A stretch of DNA of 57,362 nucleotides from Armatimonadota bacterium (GTDB lineage Bacteria; Armatimonadota; Zipacnadia; JAUWAU01), in assembly GCA_030601885.1 (NCBI GenBank), contig JAUWAU010000038.1, positions 1 to 57,362 of the forward strand, in the 5' to 3' direction. Every line of letters begins with the position of its first letter. Position 1 is the first letter of the stretch. This document shows, one piece after another, positions 53,256 through 57,362 of the stretch. Below the pieces are notes generated by a model that did no database searches, was not told the origin of the DNA, and worked only from the letters and a program-made list of their open reading frames with translations. Position numbers and translations under genes: made by a program.

Positions 53256-54475
53256 TGGCAGCCGAGAGACGCACGATCGAGCTGACCGAGTATGCCCCGC
53301 AGTTCTTCGCCGCGGACGACATCCCGCAGGAGCTTGGGGAAGCGCTGTATCGCAACTACGATCCGCAGGTTGCTGTTGACTTCCCGTCCCCTAAGACCGA
53401 CGGCCAATGGCGACTGACTGCACGGGGATGGGTGGGCTACATCCCACTGACGCCGGAGCTGGGGATCACGCTTCTACCGAAGGTGGAGCTTGGCAACCTC
53501 TTCCGAATGCTCGAGTACGCTTACCGGTTGAGGAGCTTCGTGTTTGTCGAGGGTCTGACGCAGTGTGAATCACTGAATGACTTCTACGAACGCTTGGCCA
53601 ATGTGCTTGCTCAACGCGTCATAGATCGCGCGCGCAAGGGCCTCTACCGGGCGTACGTGGCAGAGGACGAGAGACTGCCATACGCGCGGGGCCGGCTGGA
53701 TGTCTGCAAGGCCCTTAGGACTCCGTGGCAGGTCCGGCTGCCATGGCACTACCAGGAGCACACGACTGATATCGAGGACAACCAGATCCTGATCTGGACT
53801 CTGCTTTGCATCGCGCGTAGCGGGTTGTGCACGGAGCGCGTTCTGCCCACTGTGCGCCGAGCGTACCGGTCTCTGCAGGGCCTCGTCGCCGTGCTGCCTC
53901 AGCATCCCAGCGTCTGCTTTGGCCGAGTCTACCACCGCCTGAACGAGGACTACCAGCCACTCCATGCTCTTTGCCGGTTCTTCTTGGAACACACTGGGCC
54001 CCGGCACGAGACAGGCGACTACACGATGCTACCCTTCCTGCTGGACATGGAGCGGCTCTTCGAGCTGTTTGTCGCGCAGTGGCTGAAGGCCCATCTCCCA
54101 GAGAAACTGACTCTCATGGCACAGGAACGTGTCTCGATCGGCGCGCAGCACGGAGTGCACTTCGGCATCGACCTTGTGCTCTACGATGCTGTAACCGGGG
54201 AGCCGGTCCGCGTCTTGGACACGAAGTACAAGCGGCCGTCTATGCCAGAGACCTCTGACATCGCCCAAGTGGTGACGTACGCTGAGATCAAGGGATGCAG
54301 GGAGGCCGTGCTGATCTACCCAACGGCGCCCCGACACGCGTTCGACCAGCAGGTCGGCAACATCCGTGTCCGCTGTCTGACGTTCTCCCTTGATGATGAC
54401 CTGGAGCAGGCTGGCAGCGCGCTTCTTGATGTCCTTACAGCAACAGACTGCCTCGGGAGCGGGTCTGCCCGCTAG
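53255..54475 (+). CDS. mcrC: McrC restriction nuclease subunit
   Basis: 406 residues. The N-terminal ~250 residues are the McrC structural domain ('LGITLLPKVELGNLFRMLEYAYRL'). Nuclease residues of the PD-(D/E)XK type follow: 'FGIDLVLYD' with Asp306, then 'VRVLDTKYK' with Asp322 and Lys324. The downstream 'DIAQVVTYAEIKGCREAVLIYP' is also typical. It starts one base before the mcrB stop. It forms the cleavage subunit activated by McrB. This appears to be the last gene of the defence operon; what follows is unrelated. Confidence 0.9.
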   Translation: MAAERRTIELTEYAPQFFAADDIPQELGEALYRNYDPQVAVDFPSPKTDGQWRLTARGWVGYIPLTPELGITLLPKVELGNLFRMLEYAYRLRSFVFVEGLTQCESLNDFYERLANVLAQRVIDRARKGLYRAYVAEDERLPYARGRLDVCKALRTPWQVRLPWHYQEHTTDIEDNQILIWTLLCIARSGLCTERVLPTVRRAYRSLQGLVAVLPQHPSVCFGRVYHRLNEDYQPLHALCRFFLEHTGPRHETGDYTMLPFLLDMERLFELFVAQWLKAHLPEKLTLMAQERVSIGAQHGVHFGIDLVLYDAVTGEPVRVLDTKYKRPSMPETSDIAQVVTYAEIKGCREAVLIYPTAPRHAFDQQVGNIRVRCLTFSLDDDLEQAGSALLDVLTATDCLGSGSAR

Positions 54476-54723
54476 TGCAGTTGACCAGCTGGTTTGTGTG
54501 CCCGTCTGCTCGAGTCTGGTTCTGATCCTCTCCAATCGCGCATCCATCGGCCGCGTTGGCCTGCCTCAACATCCGGGTCGGCCCGCAACTTCCTCACCAG
54601 GTGAGTGAATACGTCGCATCGCGGCAACTCCGGCTCGGGGAAGGCGACCTCGGACGGCAGGGGAAGAGGCAGGGCCAGCAATCTGCGGCAAGGCTGGCAC
54701 CTTGGCGATGGGCAACTGCTGCC
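54476..54723. other. Spacer after the defence operon
   Basis: About 250 bp with no gene or strong terminator hairpin. A weak GCGGG...CCCGC stem lies at the end of mcrC. Confidence 0.3.
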
Positions 54724-55125
54724 TCAATCTCGGCTACGGCATGCGCCCTTGCGTACAGGCCAATACGGCCTCTGGTGGTCCCAGGACACGACGCCGTGGC
54801 CGTCGGGCGGGACGCGGCGCCAGTGGCCGCGGGAGCCGCGGCCGTCGGTGAGGCAGCGGGCGGCTTCGTACATCCAGACAGTCTCGCCCTCAACTGTGCG
54901 GACCTTGACTCGGCGATACCAGTTGCCGGCGGCGCCCTCGCGAGCGTCGAAGAGGGCGAGGTCCTGGGCCGTGACCTCGAACACCACGCCGGCGACCATC
55001 GACCCACCCGGCTTGCCCCGCTTGGCGGCGGGGTAGAGCCCGTTGTCCCACAGCCTGCCGTAGATGCGGGCCGGGCGCCCACCCGCATCTCGTGCGAAGT
55101 GGGTCCTCACTTCATGAACGTTCAT
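54724..55125 (-). pseudogene. Chimeric gamma-glutamylcyclotransferase-like ORF with antitoxin-like start
   Basis: 133 residues. The first ~14, 'MNVHEVRTHFARDA', resemble the start of Phd/YefM antitoxins. The rest, from 'ARIYGRLWDNGLYPAAKRG', matches the gamma-glutamylcyclotransferase/AIG2 family, with 'VVFEVTAQDLALFDAREGAAGNWYRRVKV' and the D-x-x-E-G that carries the catalytic Glu. The family's N-terminal 'YGTL' substrate loop is missing, so the enzyme should be inactive. The join looks like a recombination junction. A stop lies three codons before the ATG, so this is not simply an internal start. Confidence 0.5.
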
Positions 55126-55258
55126 AATGAATCATCGCGCTCGTGGGGTCCACCGCTGGCCAGCACCCAGCGAGCCAGGGCGGGCCAGGCACCCCTCAGC
55201 TCCGCCTCTCCGATAGGCCTCCCAATACGTGCACGGCGAGGTCATTGCCGCCATCGGG

Positions 55259-55375
55259 ATTGCCGCCCTCTCTCCGAATGTGTCTTCTCTGGCTTTCGTG
55301 GGATTTCTCTTGCCCTCCCATGTCCCGGGGGTACGCCGATAGTACCGGGGGCCACGGAGGGCGTCCCGCGACGGT
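55259..55375 (+). repeat. Dispersed ~120 bp repeat, copy 4
   Basis: CGAATGTGTCTTCTCTGGCTTTCGTGGGATTTCTCTTGC ... CCGGGGGTACGCCGATAGTACCGGGGGCCACGGAGGG. The centre can form GGTAC-N7-GTACC. Confidence 0.68.
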
Positions 55376-55512
55376 ACGGGCTATCTGGCCAGGGTGTAAG
55401 GTAGCTTACATAAGGGTCAAATCCTGTGAAACAAAGCAGGTATCCAAAAACGATCTATTTTCATGGTGAACTTCCCTCCCCATATAACGGAGAAGGAAGA
55501 ACATAATAATTT

Positions 55513-55620
55513 GACCAATGGATACAAACCTCTGGGCATTGGCCAGTGGATAAAAGCCTCTGGGCAATGGGTGTGGACCTCCGGCCAAAGGGAAAGCGGA
55601 TGTGGGCAGTGGACGAAGCC
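55513..55620 (+). repeat. Degenerate tandem repeat, ~28 bp unit
   Basis: The unit is like CAATGGATACAAACCTCTGGGCATTGGC followed by CAGTGGATAAAAGCCTCTGGGCAATGGG, with two more decayed units (GTGGACCTCCGGCCAAAGGG; CAGTGGACGAAGCCTCCGG). Confidence 0.6.
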
Positions 55621-55662
55621 TCCGGATAGCAAGGAGGCCTTCCGGGACGGAGACACGATGTA

Positions 55663-55780
55663 CTGCCGCCTCCCCAATACCCCGTCCTGGATTTCCTCGG
55701 TATCTCTCTTGCCCTTCCGTGCCCCGGGGATATATCGGGGGGTATCCGCATGCGGAAAGGCCACGGGAGGCGTTTCCCGC
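55663..55780 (+). repeat. Dispersed ~120 bp repeat, copy 5 (diverged)
   Basis: CCCCAATACCCCGTCCTGGATTTCCTCGGTATCTCTCTTGC ... GTGCCCCGGGGATATATCGGGGGGTATCCGCATGCGGAAAGG, then CCACGGGAGG. It retains the central GGGATATATCGGGGGG and the CCACGG end. Confidence 0.6.
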
Positions 55781-55783
55781 AGC

Positions 55784-55813
55784 TTGACAGGCATAAGCTC
55801 TATGTGGTATAAT
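55784..55813 (+). promoter_or_regulatory. Near-consensus sigma-70 promoter
   Basis: TTGACA (55784-55789), an 18-base spacer, then TATAAT (55808-55813). Both boxes are perfect. It is 33 bases upstream of ATG 55846, which has GAGGAG as ribosome site. It lies immediately after copy 5 of the dispersed repeat. Confidence 0.85.
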
Positions 55814-55845
55814 AGCCATGTCGTTAATGAGAGGAGCCTGCGGCG

Positions 55846-56337
55846 ATGAGCCCGATCCAACTATGCCTCCTAATCTCCCTACTACCGAATCCTCAGATGG
55901 GACCGCCGCCGGAGGGCCTCATCCACGTCGATGACGTGGCCCTGTGGCTGCAGCAGCACGGGCAGCAGTACACCCAGGCCGAGCCCGCAACGCTGCCGCC
56001 TGCCTGGTTAGAACAACCAGCTCCTCCCCCCAAGCGTCCCAGCACGTCCTATTGGTATGGGCCTCGCTTTCCGCCGATGGGAGGAAGGTCCATTGACGGA
56101 ACGCCCGTCAAGCGAAAGGCCGTCCCTACCCCGCCGCCTGATATCGGCGTTCACTGGCGCCGGGACACTGATGGCGTCTGGTGGCCCCACAAGCCTACCC
56201 CCAGCCGGACGCCGGGCATGGCCTGGCAGAAATTCCTCGATAGCCCGTCGCCGATGGGAAGGTCCTGGCGCGAATACCTGCGGTTCCGCCCTGCCCAGCG
56301 CCGGTGGTTGCAGAGCATCCTCGATGGGCTGCATTAG
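55846..56337 (+). CDS. Pro/Trp-rich hypothetical protein (prophage cargo?)
   Basis: 163 residues from ATG 55846. A short hydrophobic start is followed by a Pro-rich middle with paired aromatic residues ('STSYWYGPRFPPMGG', 'VHWRRDTDGVWWPHKP') and a basic tail ending 'FRPAQRRWLQSILDGLH'. No known family is recognised. It is driven by the strong promoter at 55784 and ends facing a phage tape-measure-like fragment, so it may be a phage-borne gene. Confidence 0.55.
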   Translation: MSPIQLCLLISLLPNPQMGPPPEGLIHVDDVALWLQQHGQQYTQAEPATLPPAWLEQPAPPPKRPSTSYWYGPRFPPMGGRSIDGTPVKRKAVPTPPPDIGVHWRRDTDGVWWPHKPTPSRTPGMAWQKFLDSPSPMGRSWREYLRFRPAQRRWLQSILDGLH

Positions 56338-56690
56338 AAGCCCGGCACGTACTCCAGCTCTTTTATCCACTGCTTTACCGCTTTTTCCATCTCACGCATG
56401 GCCTCTGGATCACTAGCTGCAATAGCGTCGCCGGTGACTCTCAGGTTAATATTGAGCGTGCGCACCGGTGCCCCCGCTCGGCCCCCGGGAATGGCGCCCA
56501 CCACCGGCGTGGCCCGGGCGGCAGCGGTCCTTTGCTCAGCCCAGCCCCGTACGGCAACGTTGGCGCGCTCGGCATCCACGGCGAAGCGCGCCATGCCCGC
56601 CGTCAGCTTGCCCATCGTGGCCGGCATGGTCACCTGTGCTTCCCGCATTGATTTCCCCAGGCCGTCAAAGTCCGTCACCATATCGCGCAT
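56334..56690 (-). pseudogene. Phage tail tape-measure-like C-terminal fragment, cut by an IS
   Basis: 118 residues of alanine-rich helical sequence ('MPATMGKLTAGMARFAVDAERANVAVRGWAEQR') ending in 'LNINLRVTGDAIAASDP' and a helix. This is the look of the distal part of a tail tape-measure protein. The frame appears open toward the insertion sequence whose left end begins at about 56703, so the 5' part was probably separated by the insertion. The family call is tentative. Confidence 0.4.
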
Positions 56691-56731
56691 CGCGCCCCTA
56701 GGAGCCTGTCCGAGTAATCGAAAAATAGTCC

Positions 56732-56761
56732 TTGCATAGTCTCAAACAAATGTGCTATAAT
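56732..56761 (+). promoter_or_regulatory. Transposase promoter
   Basis: TTGCAT at 56732-56737, 18-base spacer, TATAAT at 56756-56761, eight bases before ATG 56769. Confidence 0.7.
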
Positions 56762-56768
56762 AGAAGGT

Positions 56769-57362
56769 ATGAGCAAAACCTTTAGGCCGTGGGATGTCAA
56801 TCAGCCGTTGCTGCTGGCGCCGTCGGTGCAGGAGTTGGTGCCGCCGGGGCACCTGGCGCATTTCATCCGGGACACGGTGCGCGAGGGGCTGGATCTGTCG
56901 GCCATCCTGGAGCAGTACAGGGAGGAGCGGGGGTATCCGCCCTATCATCCGGTCATGATGACGGCGCTGCTGCTGTATGCGTACTGCCAGGGGGTGTACT
57001 CATCGCGTCGGATCGCGCGGGCGTGCGAGCAGCGGGTGGATTTCATGGCGGTGACGGCGCGGCAGACGCCGGATTTTCGCACCATCAGCGATTTCCGGAA
57101 GCGGCACCTGGAGGCGTTGGGGGCGTTGTTTGGGCAGGTGCTGGCGCTGTGCGCTGAGGCGGGTTTGGTGACTTTGGGACACGTGGCGTTGGATGGGACG
57201 AAGATGAAAGCGAACGCTTCGAAGCACAAGGCGATGAGCTACGGTCGGATGAAGCAGAGGGAGCCGGAGCTGGCGGCGGAGGTAGCCAAGTGGTTTGCCG
57301 AGGCGGAGGCGACGGACGCGGCGGAGGACGATGAGTTGGGTGCGGAGCATCGCGGGGACGAG
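56769..57362 (+). CDS. IS1182-type transposase, N-terminal part (3' truncated by window edge)
   Basis: 198 codons are visible from ATG 56769, preceded by AGAAGG. The sequence 'FRPWDVNQPLLLAPSVQELV', 'HLAHFIRDTV', 'YHPVMMTALLLYAYCQGVYSSRRIA' and 'TPDFRTISDFRKRH' is the DUF772-type N-terminus of IS1182/IS5-like transposases. 'HVALDGTKMKANAS' supplies the first catalytic Asp of the DDE triad. The rest of the catalytic domain is outside the window. It moves the element by a DDE mechanism. Confidence 0.93.
   Translation, partial: MSKTFRPWDVNQPLLLAPSVQELVPPGHLAHFIRDTVREGLDLSAILEQYREERGYPPYHPVMMTALLLYAYCQGVYSSRRIARACEQRVDFMAVTARQTPDFRTISDFRKRHLEALGALFGQVLALCAEAGLVTLGHVALDGTKMKANASKHKAMSYGRMKQREPELAAEVAKWFAEAEATDAAEDDELGAEHRGDE

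Larger units (their letters stand above)
55126..55783. other. Repeat-rich spacer
   Basis: Holds copies 4 and 5 of the ~120 bp dispersed repeat (55259 and 55663) and a 28 bp tandem-like repeat around 55513-55620. It becomes more AT-rich than the rest of the window around 55440-55530. No gene is recognised. Confidence 0.5.
56703..57362 (+). mobile_element. IS1182-type insertion sequence, left part
   Basis: Begins at about GAGCCTGTCCG just after CCCCTAG, continues through a promoter and the transposase gene, and leaves the window at its right edge. The other end and any target duplication cannot be seen. Confidence 0.65.

Noticed and set aside
55259..55780. CRISPR array
   Set aside because: The repeats here are long, degenerate and not regularly spaced by unique spacers of equal length; no cas gene is present.
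1..57362. tRNA or rRNA genes, or an attachment site at a tRNA
   Set aside because: No tRNA cloverleaf or rRNA segment was spotted by eye; a covariance search would be needed to exclude one.

Overview
This is a GC-rich bacterial window, probably from an uncultured lineage or metagenome. Nothing in it fixes the phylum. The lipoprotein signals, sigma-54 activator, secreted beta-helix protein and short CCACGGAG-type dispersed repeats would fit an Armatimonadota, Planctomycetota or Hydrogenedentota-like organism, but that is weak inference. Most genes lie on the + strand in tight, often ATGA-overlapping operons. Between the operons are decay zones holding repeats and gene relics.

Layout. (1) 1-1065: the C-terminal part of a large serine recombinase. 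(2) 1943-18909: one long same-strand gene train. It encodes a NitT/TauT/THI5-type ABC importer (lipoprotein binding protein, a second binding-protein-like gene without a signal peptide, permease, ATPase), a SAM methyltransferase, a membrane histidine-kinase-like protein, a zinc-cysteine protein with a kinase-like tail, a receiver protein with a DHp-like histidine helix, an NtrC-type sigma-54 activator, a B12-radical SAM enzyme, two small proteins (one HEPN-like), a receiver-HD protein, a nucleoside hydrolase and a YbjN-like protein. Read together, it looks like a ligand-uptake, phosphorelay and small-molecule (nucleobase or nucleoside-like) processing locus. I do not recognise it as a described system. 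(3) 19369-24878: a von Willebrand A lipoprotein and a giant tubulin/FtsZ-like GTPase. (4) 24879-32271: repeats and relics (a frameshifted PD-(D/E)XK-like domain, a ceramidase-like fragment, antitoxin-like starts) around an SDR epimerase, a secreted beta-helix protein on the - strand, and a - strand pair encoding an HExxH protein and a restriction-associated protein.

(5) 33720-54475: an approximately 21 kb defence island. Its order is two or three small BrxE/A/B-position proteins, a BrxC/PglY ATPase, PglZ, PglX, a CBS-HEPN protein, BrxD and BrxHI, followed directly by McrB and McrC. The gene content matches type 6 BREX best, with an inserted CBS-HEPN gene and an appended modification-dependent restriction module. 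The methyltransferase and PglZ/BrxC part would act on unmodified phage, while McrBC would restrict modified DNA.

(6) 54476-57362: a chimeric gamma-glutamylcyclotransferase-like ORF, two more copies of the dispersed repeat, a tandem repeat, a near-consensus sigma-70 promoter driving a small unknown gene, a phage tape-measure-like fragment cut by an insertion sequence, and the start of an IS1182-type transposase. The recombinase and repeats at the left and the prophage/IS debris at the right suggest an accessory island.

All calls were made by eye from motifs and gene order. No database search was possible.
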